From Kribbella jejuensis (GTDB lineage: Bacteria > Actinomycetota > Actinomycetes > Propionibacteriales > Kribbellaceae), in the NCBI RefSeq assembly GCF_006715085.1, contig NZ_VFMM01000003.1, forward strand, positions 248,001-312,000: a stretch of 64,000 nt of DNA, written 5' to 3'. Shown in pieces: positions 47,801 through 56,481 of the stretch. Each line of letters begins with the position of its first letter. Position 1 is the stretch's first letter. Both the position numbers and the translations under genes were made by a program. A model generated the notes under the pieces. It ran no database searches, was not told the DNA's origin, and worked only from the letters and a program-made list of their open reading frames with translations.

Positions 47801-50197
47801 TGCCCGAACATGTACAGGTTCGTCGGCAACGACCCGGGGCAACCCGGCGCGCTGAATCCGGACTACAACTCGCGGTTCAGAACGATCGCGACGAACTTCC
47901 AGGCCTGGCCGGGGCTCTATACCGTGACGGACACGGCACCGACCCAGGTCGCTGCGACCGTCCTTGCGCCGGATACCACGACGGTCAATCCGACGATGTG
48001 CGATCTCGGGACGTCGGTGCCGCAACTGCTGGCCGTCGACCGGCCGTACGTGCGCCGCAGTGACACGAACCGGACGGTCACCGTGACCGGCTTCGGATTC
48101 GGCGCTGCCGGTGGTCCGGACCGGGTGACCCTCAACGGCACGGCGATGTCCGTGACGAGCTGGAGCGACACGAAGATCACCCTCACCGTGCCGGTGGGCT
48201 TCGCAACGGGTCCCGCGGTTCTCGAGATCACCGGCCACAACGGCAGGAAGAGCGTGAACGGCCTCACCCTGCAGGTTCTGGGTCTGAGCGTCCCGCTCCT
48301 GGCGGGCATGTCCGCGGCCAACCCGCTGATCGCCGAGGTCGGGCCGACCAAGCAGTACAAGACGGTCCAGGCAGCGCTCGAGGCGGCAACGCCGACGCGG
48401 CTGCGGCCGTACTGGCTGGTGGTGGTCTGGCCGAACGCGCAGACCACCGCGAATCCGCACGGCGACTACAACGAGAACCTGATCGTCCACCACCAGGTCC
48501 GCATCCAGGGCGTCGGCCCGGGTGGCTTCGATGCGGCCGGCACCTGGGTACCCGGCTCGATCCTCGACGGTTCCGGCTTCAACCTCGACAACCCGAACGG
48601 GACGGCGTGGATCAACCTGCTGAGCAGCCTGCGGTACTCGGGCGACCCGGCGGTGCCGGATTCGGCGGTCGTCACCGTGCTCGACGACCCGGCACGCTCG
48701 GGCTTCGTGCCGAGCAGCTGGCCGGTCACGCTCGACGGGTTGAGCATCACCGGAGGCGCGCAAGCCGATATCCCCGGCAACGTGAACGTGCTGACCGGCG
48801 CGATCAGCACGCCGTACGGCGCAGCCGGCGCACTCGTCACGCAGGGCGGCGGCATCTATGTTCACGCCAACGTCCGCGGCCTCCAGGTCACCGACGACGT
48901 GATCCACGGCAACGGCGGCTCGTACGGCGGTGGGATCCGGATCGGTACGCCGTACGTCGGTGACAACCGCAACTACGACCCGGTGATCGCACGCAACCAG
49001 ATCCGCGACAACGGCGGCACGAACCTTGCCGGCGGCATCGGATTGTTCACCGGCAGCGATGGCTACCGGGTCGAGAACAACGCACTCTGCGGCAACTTCT
49101 CCGCCGAGTACGGCGGGGCGATGACCGCCTTCGGGTACATGGCCAATCCGGGCGGCAGCACCGGCGGCCGGGTCACCGGCAACCGGATCTGGTTCAACGC
49201 CTCGTACGACGAAGGCGGCGGAGTCATGGTCGCGGGTGAACTACCGGCGACACCGACGGCGCTGTCTCCGGGTACCGGACCGGTCACGATCGACAGCAAC
49301 GTCATCGCGGCGAACCTGGCCAACGACGACGGCGGCGGGATCCGGTTGCTGCAGGTCAGCGGATCGCACATCTCCCGGTCCGATCCGCAGACGGTCACGA
49401 TCACGAACAACACGATCGCCGACAACGTCTCCGCGCACGAGGGCGGCGGCCTGGCCCTGGACGACGCGGTGTTCGTCAACATCGTGAACAACACGATCAC
49501 GAAGAACCTGACCACGGCTTCAGCGGTGACGAGCAACGGCCAACCGGCCCCGGCCGGGCTGTCGAGCGCGGCGAACAGCGACCCGCTGCAGGCCCGGTTG
49601 CGTACAGCGTCGCTGTTCTCCGGATCGGCAACACTGGCGGCGACGACGTACAGCAAGCCGACACTGTTGAACAACGTGTTCTGGGACAACCGGGCCGGTT
49701 CGTTCTCAGGCGGTTACGTCTACGGCATCGGCGGGCAGTTGCCCGACGGTACGGCGAACTCCGTGAACAACTGGGACATGGGCGTGGCCGACGTACCGGA
49801 CGCCCTGCTGACACCGACCCACTCGGTGCTGCAGGACACCACCGGGACGGCGCCGGATCCGACCAACTCGTCGGTGGATCCGCGGTTCGTGTCGCCGTAC
49901 GAGGTGTCGGTGAACATCCTGGCCGTCCGGTCCTACCCGGCCTTCCGGGAAGCGGCCATCGTCGCTCAGTTGCTGCCTCCGGAGCTGGCAGGTGACTACC
50001 ACCTGGCGACGACTGCGCCGGCGTCGTCCGCGCGGGGTCTGGGCGCGGCGAACACGATCGTCCGTTGGGGGACCGGAACGACCGCGTTCAGCTACACCGT
50101 GGCCGCGCCGAGTCCGGACATCGACGGCCAGCCCCGGCCGACCGTGACCGGATTCGTGCGGCGCTACGACGCCGGTTCGGACCAGATGACGCCGTGA
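44831..50197 (+). CDS. Giant secreted protein with SdrD-B-like, IPT/TIG and beta-helix domains
   Basis: A 1788-residue exported protein. Signal peptide at residues 1-41 (RRWLRVVVALGLIAALMSAG, cleavage near AMA-AGP). Residues about 45-900 hold prealbumin/SdrD-B-like repeats; one contains the calcium-type loop DANGNGKRDTGE near 480. An IPT/TIG domain (RTVTVTGFGFGAAGGPDRV) lies near 1075-1150, and a right-handed beta-helix of the pectate-lyase kind near 1170-1630 (GGGIYVHANVRGL, NGGSYGGGIRIG, AEYGGAMTAFG). No LPXTG or other anchor is seen. The GTG follows GGGAGGGATC. It heads an operon of three cupredoxin proteins, so it probably forms an extracellular scaffold; no enzymatic activity can be assigned. 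Confidence 0.88.
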   Translation: MTQQWRSMPRRWLRVVVALGLIAALMSAGQVGRNAAPAMAAGPGSLTLHVASARSVNSGPGFVHENDPVAHYKWLINVDDTGDPGTRTNQLIDRCLPATAQGGSSNPDYADTCPWPSTRPTSGFAPIVAQGTEADLNDSTALGNLPAGKYLISVTADGFKIDGQHFTIGSGATTHAVVRMNPTPLPLTTLRLQVFNDNIPVDGTYEADAEQGLAGFTASLTDVLGLVSTDYYGNALCTVYKHANANGTGPMLFDDNNRPIVDTARSTGQCVSDATGAIVIPNLGPNRYAATVSPPAGQTGQWVQTTTLEGGHDHDIWQQEGETGYDTEQIRGAELVSAVQFGFVRTKALTPPAGTAPTGEVKGVVIAGLPYIGGQNGQVVPETGFAGAKSDGPIPYPWVALSDLDAGDAAVYVGRGAADGSFDITGVPDGTYQLTLWDDDQDYILWSFNVEVHNGDVADVGNKMLVGWFTHINGSVFIDANGNGKRDTGERAVPSFALTVRERDNSLMDQSTNTTVTDSAGNYDIKETYPLGKWLVLEGFNTRYKTTGITYQAANETKPTTQLGSLVDINFLPIIGLRGRIDWGVQPYDPGTNGGIVGTVTYDTTRNELDPAMAATEPYQPGIPGIPVHLYLPKACTDTTPAELCRQGYQTEPKQVPDGNGGMVDNPKYGAFVKGPEVQEAYTSEEWAPPRGCTARTYNGQPLTDQQALPAFGTAENRLCVEAPMMGVAVGASDSAGGSQTVNGNYGFATSNINLYPPTDTVHNPDGLALYAPLPAGQQQDLPARDYIVSVDIPNDPVDGKPMYKVTREEDVNVFDGDTYLPQENYPPATPAAANDPAGPPDATPTPPAQPPSQQAGIVSPCAGPLHTVNVTDQAFNAGGGSPFQGYERPSCADKLIGLRANQATAPNFNLFTDVPIPTHFWGLTLNDLGLTLDKRSVNYGEAQGLPFVPVGLYDWSGRLVDTVHTDFNGLYEALEPSTSTYNCPLPAGPCPNMYRFVGNDPGQPGALNPDYNSRFRTIATNFQAWPGLYTVTDTAPTQVAATVLAPDTTTVNPTMCDLGTSVPQLLAVDRPYVRRSDTNRTVTVTGFGFGAAGGPDRVTLNGTAMSVTSWSDTKITLTVPVGFATGPAVLEITGHNGRKSVNGLTLQVLGLSVPLLAGMSAANPLIAEVGPTKQYKTVQAALEAATPTRLRPYWLVVVWPNAQTTANPHGDYNENLIVHHQVRIQGVGPGGFDAAGTWVPGSILDGSGFNLDNPNGTAWINLLSSLRYSGDPAVPDSAVVTVLDDPARSGFVPSSWPVTLDGLSITGGAQADIPGNVNVLTGAISTPYGAAGALVTQGGGIYVHANVRGLQVTDDVIHGNGGSYGGGIRIGTPYVGDNRNYDPVIARNQIRDNGGTNLAGGIGLFTGSDGYRVENNALCGNFSAEYGGAMTAFGYMANPGGSTGGRVTGNRIWFNASYDEGGGVMVAGELPATPTALSPGTGPVTIDSNVIAANLANDDGGGIRLLQVSGSHISRSDPQTVTITNNTIADNVSAHEGGGLALDDAVFVNIVNNTITKNLTTASAVTSNGQPAPAGLSSAANSDPLQARLRTASLFSGSATLAATTYSKPTLLNNVFWDNRAGSFSGGYVYGIGGQLPDGTANSVNNWDMGVADVPDALLTPTHSVLQDTTGTAPDPTNSSVDPRFVSPYEVSVNILAVRSYPAFREAAIVAQLLPPELAGDYHLATTAPASSARGLGAANTIVRWGTGTTAFSYTVAAPSPDIDGQPRPTVTGFVRRYDAGSDQMTP

Positions 50198-50200
50198 GCC

Positions 50201-50234
50201 GTGTGGCCCGCCGTACCCCTCCGGCGGGCCACAC
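50201..50234 (+). terminator. Strong intercistronic hairpin after the giant gene
   Basis: A perfect 13-bp stem: GTGTGGCCCGCCG (50201-50213) with its complement at 50222-50234, 8-nt loop, no T-run. It begins 3 bp after the stop. It may reduce read-through so the cupredoxin genes are made at a different level, or protect the 3' end. Confidence 0.6.
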
Positions 50235-50293
50235 CTTCTCCGCCCCCCGTCCAGCACCTGGACCAGTAACTGCACCAGCAACGGGAGACACCA

Positions 50294-51571
50294 GTGACCG
50301 AAAACTCCGTGTCGCGTGGACCCACGCGGCGTTCTTTCCTTACCGGTACCGCGGTGGCAGCGGGCGCTGCGCTCGGTGGCCGGCTTCTCACCACCAGCAC
50401 AGTGATGGCGGCGCCCGGCCGGACTGCGGCCGTCGCGAAGTCCTCGGCGGCCGCCACCCATCCGGTGAAACAGGTTCACCTGGCCGGGACCGACGGCTGG
50501 GTGGGCATGCCCGGCGACGCTCCGCCGGACCCGCCGTTCTTCCCCGACCCGCTCGCGCCGAGTCCGTTCAACACGTACGTGTTCGGCTTCCGCGACGTGA
50601 CCGGCATGACCTCCAACCTGGTCGCCGCACAGCGTGGCAAGGCGCAGATCAGCGCGCCGATGATGGCGTTCGACGAAGAGGACGACATCTACCTGACGCT
50701 GACCAACCTCGGGCTGGCGCAACGGCCGGACCTGTTCGACGGGCACACCCTGCACTGGCACGGATTCGTCAACGCGATCCCGCTGTTCGACGGCGTGCCG
50801 GAGCTGTCGCTCGCGGTGCCGATCGGCCGGGACCTGACCTACTTCTACCGTCCGCACGACGCGGGCACGTACATGTACCACTGTCACTTCGAGGACGTCG
50901 AGCACGTCCAGATGGGCATGACCGGCATGGTGTTCGTCCGCCCGGCCCAGAACCGTACGCCGTTGCACCCGGGCGAGCGGTACGCGTACAACGACGGCGA
51001 CGGGTCGACGGCGTACGACCGGGAGTTCGCGTTCATGATCACCGAGCTGTGGTCGGCGGCGCACTACCGGGACGCGCACATCCAGGTGAACGACTGGACC
51101 GACTACGACCCGAGCTTCTGGCTGCTCAACGGCCGCGCGTATCCCGACACGACCGCTCCGAACGGCGATCCGCTGAGCACTGCGGCCGGCCGGTTGCAGT
51201 ACCAGCCGATCTCGTCGCTGATCCGCTGCAACGCCGGCGATCGGGTTCTGCTGCGGATGTCGAACCTCGGTTACCAGAACCACGTGATGACGGTCGACAA
51301 CATCGACCTGACTGTCGTCGCCAAGGACGCCGCGTTGCTGAAGGGCCGCGACGGGACGACGAACTACCTGACCTCGAACGCGGTCGAGGTCGGACCGGGG
51401 GAGAGCCGCGACGCCATCTTCGTGGCGCCCGGACCTGGGGAGTACCTGCTGTACGACCGCAAGTACTCCTACCTGGACAACGGCGGCGGTGCCGGGTACG
51501 GCGGCATGATGACGAAGATCGTCGTCGGCGCGCCCGGTACCTATCCCGCGCAGACCGCGGCGAACGCGTGA
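50294..51571 (+). CDS. Tat-exported multicopper oxidase with a T1 copper site in the first cupredoxin domain
   Basis: A 425-residue oxidase that would couple one-electron oxidation of a substrate to oxygen reduction. The Tat signal RRSFLTG is near residue 12. The first cupredoxin domain has HWHG at 154-157 and YHCHFEDVEHVQMGM at 195-209: His196-Cys197-His198, His204 and Met207 fit a T1 site with neighbouring T2/T3 ligands. The second domain (about 230-420) has only NHVM near 333 and lacks an HCH, so a full trinuclear centre may need oligomers, as in two-domain oxidases. The GTG follows GGGAGAC. First of three cupredoxin genes in the operon. Confidence 0.88.
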   Translation: MTENSVSRGPTRRSFLTGTAVAAGAALGGRLLTTSTVMAAPGRTAAVAKSSAAATHPVKQVHLAGTDGWVGMPGDAPPDPPFFPDPLAPSPFNTYVFGFRDVTGMTSNLVAAQRGKAQISAPMMAFDEEDDIYLTLTNLGLAQRPDLFDGHTLHWHGFVNAIPLFDGVPELSLAVPIGRDLTYFYRPHDAGTYMYHCHFEDVEHVQMGMTGMVFVRPAQNRTPLHPGERYAYNDGDGSTAYDREFAFMITELWSAAHYRDAHIQVNDWTDYDPSFWLLNGRAYPDTTAPNGDPLSTAAGRLQYQPISSLIRCNAGDRVLLRMSNLGYQNHVMTVDNIDLTVVAKDAALLKGRDGTTNYLTSNAVEVGPGESRDAIFVAPGPGEYLLYDRKYSYLDNGGGAGYGGMMTKIVVGAPGTYPAQTAANA

Positions 51572-51587
51572 CGGGGGCGATGATCCG

Positions 51588-52880
51588 ATGAAACGACTCA
51601 CGATCCAGCGCGCACTGGCGCTGACGGCCGCCGCGCTGTTGGTGGCGACGCCGGTCCTGGTTCGCACCCAGGCCTCGGCGGCCGCGGAGATGTCCGAAGG
51701 GGTGCTCTGCGACACCGATCCGAACCAGACGTTCTCGCTGACCGCGCGCGACGGCTACATTTCCACACCCGACGGCAACTCGATCTACATGTGGAGCTAC
51801 AGCAACAGCAAGCGCGGCTTCCAGCTGCCCGGCCCGACACTGTGTGTGGAGTCCGGCCGGCAGGTCACCGTGATCCTGCACAACTCGTTGCCGGAAGCAA
51901 CTTCGATCGTCTTCCCCGGCCAACAGGGCGTGAAGGCGAACGGCAACCCGGCACAGCCGCAGTTCGACTCCGGCGGGTCACTGACTTCACTCGTCCAGAC
52001 CGCCGCCGCGACGGACGGCTCTGTCACCTACACCTTCACGGCGGGTAGCCCTGGCAGCTACCTCTACGAGACCGGGACAGACGTCGACAAACAGCTCCAG
52101 ATGGGACTGTACGGCGCTCTCGTCGTCCGGCCGGCCGGTCATCCGAACCAGGTGAACGACCGTGCCGACTCGGCGTTCGCGAACGGCAAGGAGTACGTGT
52201 ACCTGCTGTCCGAGGTCGACCCCGATGTCCACCTCGCGGTCGAGCGTAACCAGCCCGTCGACGTCAACGCGTCCAAGTCGCGGTACTTCATGATCAACGG
52301 CCGCAGCATGCCGGACACCCTGGCGCCCAACAACGCGCCTTGGCTGCCTGGTCAGCCGTACGGCGCTCTGGTGCACATCAAGCCATACGACGCGGTGACC
52401 AATCCGCTTCCGGCGACCATCCACTACCTCAACGCCGGCAGTGTGAACTACCCGTTCCATCCGCATGGTAGCGACGAGCGGGTGATCAACCGGGACGGCC
52501 ATGCGCTGCAGGGCGGGTCCGGCGAGGATCTGTCGTACCTGAAGTACGACCTCGACGTGGGACCGGGGCAGACCCTCGACGTGCTGATGGACTGGCGTGA
52601 CGTCGAGCACTGGAACGCGACGACCAACCCGATCCCGACCCAGCTCCCGGCGATCACCGATCAACTGCTGGTCGGATCGGACACGTGGTTCTCGGAGAGC
52701 GGTTATCTCGGCACGAAGAACGCGGTGCCGTCGAACCTGACGCAGAACAACGAGTGCGGCGAGTACTACCACATCGCGCACAGCCACGCGCTCGAGCAGG
52801 CGACCAACTACGGGGCAGCCTTCGGCGGCATGATGACGGTCTTCCGCATCGATCCGCCCGCCGGCTGTGTGAGCCAGTGA
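51588..52880 (+). CDS. Cupredoxin/multicopper-oxidase-like protein with altered copper sites
   Basis: A 430-residue secreted two-domain cupredoxin protein. Signal peptide IQRALALTAAALLVATPVLV. In domain 1 the usual HWHG and HCH are replaced (SIVFPGQQG, SYLYETGTD). Domain 2 has HPHG at 291-294 and HIAHSH at 395-400, with Ser399 where the T1 Cys would be, so copper could bind at T2/T3-like positions but not as a blue site. It has several Cys (LCDTDPN, LCVES, NECGEYY, AGC) able to form disulfides. It lies 16 bp after the oxidase gene. It may be an electron-transfer-dead partner or an assembly subunit. Confidence 0.82.
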   Translation: MKRLTIQRALALTAAALLVATPVLVRTQASAAAEMSEGVLCDTDPNQTFSLTARDGYISTPDGNSIYMWSYSNSKRGFQLPGPTLCVESGRQVTVILHNSLPEATSIVFPGQQGVKANGNPAQPQFDSGGSLTSLVQTAAATDGSVTYTFTAGSPGSYLYETGTDVDKQLQMGLYGALVVRPAGHPNQVNDRADSAFANGKEYVYLLSEVDPDVHLAVERNQPVDVNASKSRYFMINGRSMPDTLAPNNAPWLPGQPYGALVHIKPYDAVTNPLPATIHYLNAGSVNYPFHPHGSDERVINRDGHALQGGSGEDLSYLKYDLDVGPGQTLDVLMDWRDVEHWNATTNPIPTQLPAITDQLLVGSDTWFSESGYLGTKNAVPSNLTQNNECGEYYHIAHSHALEQATNYGAAFGGMMTVFRIDPPAGCVSQ

Positions 52881-52891
52881 GGACACCGACG

Positions 52892-55800
52892 ATGACGAAC
52901 AGACTTCGGGTCACCATCGTGGGCATCGCGACCACGGCACTGGCCGCCGCATTGCTCGCACCCGTACAAGCCACCGCGGCGCAGGCCGTCCCGGCCGCAC
53001 CCGCCCGCGCATCGGTTGCCGTCGGCAAGCTGACCCCTCGGGGCTGCACCTTCGGCACCGGCACGGCCGCATGTGACCTGTACGCGATGTCCGGTACGAC
53101 GACGCTGCTCGGCACCGCCGTACCGATCTGGGGCTTCTCCTCGACCGGAGCGGCCGGTACGGCGACCGCACCCGGACCCGTGCTGGTGGTCCACCAGGGC
53201 GACGCAGTGACCGTCACCTTGCACAACCAGGTCGCCGGTCAGACCGTCGCGCTGGCGTTCCCGGGACAACCGATGCCGGCCGGCGGTGAGGACACCACCG
53301 GCATCGCATCGGGGACCCGCACCTATACCTTCACCGCGTCCCGGGCCGGGACGTTCCTCTACGAGGCGGGCCACACCCCGGCAGGCGCCCGGCAGGTCGC
53401 GATGGGGTTGGCCGGCGCCTTCGTCGTCCTCCCGTCCGACGGTACGGCGTACGGCGCGCAACCGGCCGGCTATCCGGCCACGACGTACGATGACGATGCG
53501 GTCGTCGTGCTGAGCGAGGTCGATCCGGCGTTCAACGCGAACCCGGCCGGGTTCGACCTGCGGTCGTTCGCGCCGAAGTACCGGCTGATCAACGGCAAGC
53601 CGTTCCCGGCCACCGATCCGATCGCGACCGATCAGGGACACAAGGTCCTGCTGCGCTACGTCAACGCCGGCTCGGTCACGCATCCGATGACCGTGCTCGG
53701 CGGTCTGCAGACCGAGGTGGCCCAGGGCGGGCATCCGCTGCACTATGCAGCCACGGTCGCGGCGGAGAGCGTGGATCCGGGGCAGACGCTGGACACGCTG
53801 GTGACGATGCCTACCGGGCCGGAAGCGAAACTGGCGCTCTACGAGCCCGCGCGGCACCTCGACAACAACGGTCAGCACACCGCCGATCCGGCGCAGTTCG
53901 CGTTCGGTGGCATGCTGACCTTCCTCGACACGAACGCACCGCCGCCGAGCACCGACGGCGTCGGACCGGTCGCGACCCACGTCCGGCTGGCTCCGAACCC
54001 GGCAACTGGCCAGGCCCCGGTGACGGTGACGGCCGACCTGAGTGACGCGACGACCGGTGGTTCGGTGGTGTCCCAGGCCGAGTTCGTCATCGACGACGCG
54101 GTCACGGTCGGGCCCGGGTTCGGTACGCCGATGAGCCTGCCGGGCACTGGTGTCAGCATCACTGGAGCGACCGGGACGATCAGCACCGCGGTCCTCGGTG
54201 CATTGGACGCCGGGCGCCATACCGTGTTCGTCCGGGCGCTCGATGCGGCAGGCAACTGGGGTGTCGTCGGTTCGGCGATCCTGAACCTGCCGAAGACGGG
54301 CCCGCAGACGATCAACGGGTCGATCGCCGACGTACCGGCCAACGGTGCCGTGGCCGTCAGCGTGTCCGCGACCGGCGACGACTCCGACGCGGGTGGTCTG
54401 ATCACCGCGGCTGAGTACTTCGTCGACACTGCGGGGACGGACGGCACCGGGACACCGATGACTCTGAACCGGACCGCGACTGTGGTCTCGGAGGACGCCG
54501 ATCTGGCGCCGGCCCTGCTGCAGGGCCTGACCGAGGGCACGCATCACGTGCTCGTTCACAGCAAGGACTCGCTGGGTCTGTGGGGTCCGGTCCTGGACAT
54601 CGCGCTGCCGATCGACGTCACCGGTCCGGCGGTCGATGCCGCCGCGGTCGGGCCGAACCCGAGCAACGGGGTCCTGGCCGACAAGAGCCATCCGGGCAAC
54701 CTGCTGGTCTCGGCCGAGATCACCGACAAGGATGCGGGCGGCGCGTTGCAGAGTCTGCTCGTGGACGCCGAGGCATTCCTCGACCCGACCGTTCCGAACC
54801 CGTCCGGCGGGACCGGCCTGCAGTTGCTGCCGGTGGACGGGAAGCTCGATTCGACCGGCGAGGCGTTCTACGGCCTGATCCCACTCACCCAGGTCAAGGC
54901 CCTTGCCGATGGCACCCATCATGTCTACGTCCGCGGCCAGGACGCGGCCGGCAACTGGGGTCCGCTGTTCGCGGTGAACCTGGTGGTCGACAAGACCGCT
55001 CCAGTGCTGGGTGCCTTGACGGCCGCACCGAACCCGACCAACGGCGCGGAGAACCTCACGTTGACCGCACCGGTGACCGACGCCTCGCTGATCGCGAAGG
55101 CGGAGTACTGGCTGGGCACGACCGATCCGGGCGTCGGCAAGGGCATCTCGGTGCCGGTCAGTGTGGTGGCCGGCAAGGTCCAGGTGACGGTTCCGCTGAC
55201 CTCCGTGCCGCCGGGGAACCAGGTGTTCAACCTTCGGGTGCAGGACCTGGCCGGCAACTGGAGCAAGGCGGTGAACACGACCGTCTCGGTGCAGCGTCCG
55301 AACCGGATCTTCTCCGACGACTTCGAGTCGGGCGGTTTCGGGTTCTGGAGCGGAACCACCGGCGGCGTGGCCAACACGACGACAGCGGCGAGGCCTGGTG
55401 CGCTGGAGCCGGGCAGCCTGCGAGGCCTGCAGGTGACCTTGCCGGGGGCTGGCTACCTGACGGACAACACTCCGGCGGCGGAGACCTCGTACCACGCGAG
55501 GTTCGTCTTCAACCGGAACACGTTGACCTCCGGTACGAACGCGAACACGGCGTTGAGCCTGCTGCAGACCAGGACGGCTGCGAACGGCCAGGTGTTCTCG
55601 CTCGAGTACCGCTACGCCTCGGGTTCGGCGCAGGTGCGGACGGTTCTCGACCGTAGCGGGGCCGGGGCACTCACCGGCGCATGGGTGACGCTCACGCCGG
55701 GGAACCACACGCTGCAGGTCGACTGGACGTCCGGTCCGGCGACGGGTGGTTCGGCCGGTTCGCTGCGGCTGCTGGTCGACGGAGTGAGCCGTTCACTGCA

Positions 55801-55927
55801 GACCGGGAACACCAGCACATTGCGGATCGAGACGGCCTGGCTCGGGGTCTCGGCCGGCCTGAGTACGAGTTCGGCCGGTCAGGCGTACTTCGACACCTTC
55901 AACTCGACCAGGTACACGATGCCGTAG
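52892..55927 (+). CDS. Cupredoxin-like protein without copper ligands, fused to Ig-like repeats and a C-terminal beta domain
   Basis: A 1011-residue secreted protein. Signal peptide VTIVGIATTALAAALLAPVQ, then two cupredoxin-like domains (about 35-345) similar in outline to the previous protein but with no HxH or HCH motif (TVALAFPGQP, TFLYEAGHT, VTHPMTVLG). Residues about 350-790 form four Ig-like repeats, each with RLAPNPATGQAPVTVTADL- or AAPNPTNGAENLTLTAPV-like starts, and GNWG/GNWS ends. The last 210 residues (FSDDFESGGFGFWSGTTGGV onward) look like a concanavalin/LamG-type domain. The ATG is preceded by GAGGACACC. Likely an adhesive or structural partner of the oxidase. Confidence 0.82.
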   Translation: MTNRLRVTIVGIATTALAAALLAPVQATAAQAVPAAPARASVAVGKLTPRGCTFGTGTAACDLYAMSGTTTLLGTAVPIWGFSSTGAAGTATAPGPVLVVHQGDAVTVTLHNQVAGQTVALAFPGQPMPAGGEDTTGIASGTRTYTFTASRAGTFLYEAGHTPAGARQVAMGLAGAFVVLPSDGTAYGAQPAGYPATTYDDDAVVVLSEVDPAFNANPAGFDLRSFAPKYRLINGKPFPATDPIATDQGHKVLLRYVNAGSVTHPMTVLGGLQTEVAQGGHPLHYAATVAAESVDPGQTLDTLVTMPTGPEAKLALYEPARHLDNNGQHTADPAQFAFGGMLTFLDTNAPPPSTDGVGPVATHVRLAPNPATGQAPVTVTADLSDATTGGSVVSQAEFVIDDAVTVGPGFGTPMSLPGTGVSITGATGTISTAVLGALDAGRHTVFVRALDAAGNWGVVGSAILNLPKTGPQTINGSIADVPANGAVAVSVSATGDDSDAGGLITAAEYFVDTAGTDGTGTPMTLNRTATVVSEDADLAPALLQGLTEGTHHVLVHSKDSLGLWGPVLDIALPIDVTGPAVDAAAVGPNPSNGVLADKSHPGNLLVSAEITDKDAGGALQSLLVDAEAFLDPTVPNPSGGTGLQLLPVDGKLDSTGEAFYGLIPLTQVKALADGTHHVYVRGQDAAGNWGPLFAVNLVVDKTAPVLGALTAAPNPTNGAENLTLTAPVTDASLIAKAEYWLGTTDPGVGKGISVPVSVVAGKVQVTVPLTSVPPGNQVFNLRVQDLAGNWSKAVNTTVSVQRPNRIFSDDFESGGFGFWSGTTGGVANTTTAARPGALEPGSLRGLQVTLPGAGYLTDNTPAAETSYHARFVFNRNTLTSGTNANTALSLLQTRTAANGQVFSLEYRYASGSAQVRTVLDRSGAGALTGAWVTLTPGNHTLQVDWTSGPATGGSAGSLRLLVDGVSRSLQTGNTSTLRIETAWLGVSAGLSTSSAGQAYFDTFNSTRYTMP

Positions 55928-55931
55928 CAGC

Positions 55932-55970
55932 GTGCGGCCGGGGCTCCTCCCACCGGAGTCCCGGCCGCAC
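55932..55970 (+). terminator. Strong hairpin after the third cupredoxin gene
   Basis: A 16-bp stem with one G-T pair (GTGCGGCCGGGGCTCC at 55932-55947, complement at 55955-55970), 7-nt loop, no T-run, starting 4 bp after the stop. Same design as the hairpin at 50201. Confidence 0.65.
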
Positions 55971-55990
55971 CCGTGGGGGAGGGGAATCAA

Positions 55991-56473
55991 ATGCTCGAAG
56001 CAACAATTGGCCGGCCGAACGGGCGGGCCGGCGGAATCAATCGCCTGGTGGTGCTGAGCGCGGTACTCGCGACGGCGTTGGTCGTCGGACTGCTGGTCGG
56101 TCTGAAGCTCTGGTCGTCGCCGGGCGATCCCGGCTCGTTCCCGAGCAGCGTACAGATCGAGCAACAGTACGGCGTCCGGTTCAGCCGGATCGCGGTCGTC
56201 GGGGACGGCGGCCTGATCACCCTGACGTACGTCGTTCTCGACAGCGAGAAGGCCACTCGGTTCCAGTCGGACGTCGGCCACCCGCCGGAGCTTCGCAGTG
56301 AGGCACGCGACGGCGGTACCAAGCGGGTGTCGGTGATGAAGCAAGGACACTCACTGCGCGCGGGCCAGACGTACTATCTCGTGTACCAGAACACCAAGGG
56401 CGCGCTGCGCCACGGAGAACGGGCAACGATCCAGCTCGGCGACCTCGCCCTCCGCCATGCTCCGGTGCTGTGA
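55991..56473 (+). CDS. Membrane-anchored protein, last gene of the cupredoxin operon
   Basis: A 160-residue protein with a polar N-terminus (EATIGRPNGRAGG), one membrane helix (LVVLSAVLATALVVGLLVGL at about 20-40) and an extracytoplasmic domain of about 115 residues with a FSRIAVVGDGGLITLTYVVL strand pair. There is no cysteine or His cluster. The ATG follows GGAGGGG. It is convergent with the sensor kinase gene, 8 bp apart. It may hold the extracellular proteins at the membrane, an inference from position. Family not recognised. Confidence 0.65.
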   Translation: MLEATIGRPNGRAGGINRLVVLSAVLATALVVGLLVGLKLWSSPGDPGSFPSSVQIEQQYGVRFSRIAVVGDGGLITLTYVVLDSEKATRFQSDVGHPPELRSEARDGGTKRVSVMKQGHSLRAGQTYYLVYQNTKGALRHGERATIQLGDLALRHAPVL

Positions 56474-56481
56474 GCAGCAGG

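Noticed and set aside
47387..48907. 506-codon open frame opposite the giant gene
   Set aside because: The giant protein frame has clear domains and signal peptide. The antisense frame is a GC-bias shadow with no motif.
49706..51715. 669-codon minus-strand frame over the first oxidase gene
   Set aside because: Shadow of two coding plus-strand genes; it crosses their boundary and a hairpin.
52808..55708. 966-codon open frame opposite the third cupredoxin gene
   Set aside because: Composition is Arg/Gln/His-rich without domains. The plus-strand frame has a signal peptide and Ig-like repeats.
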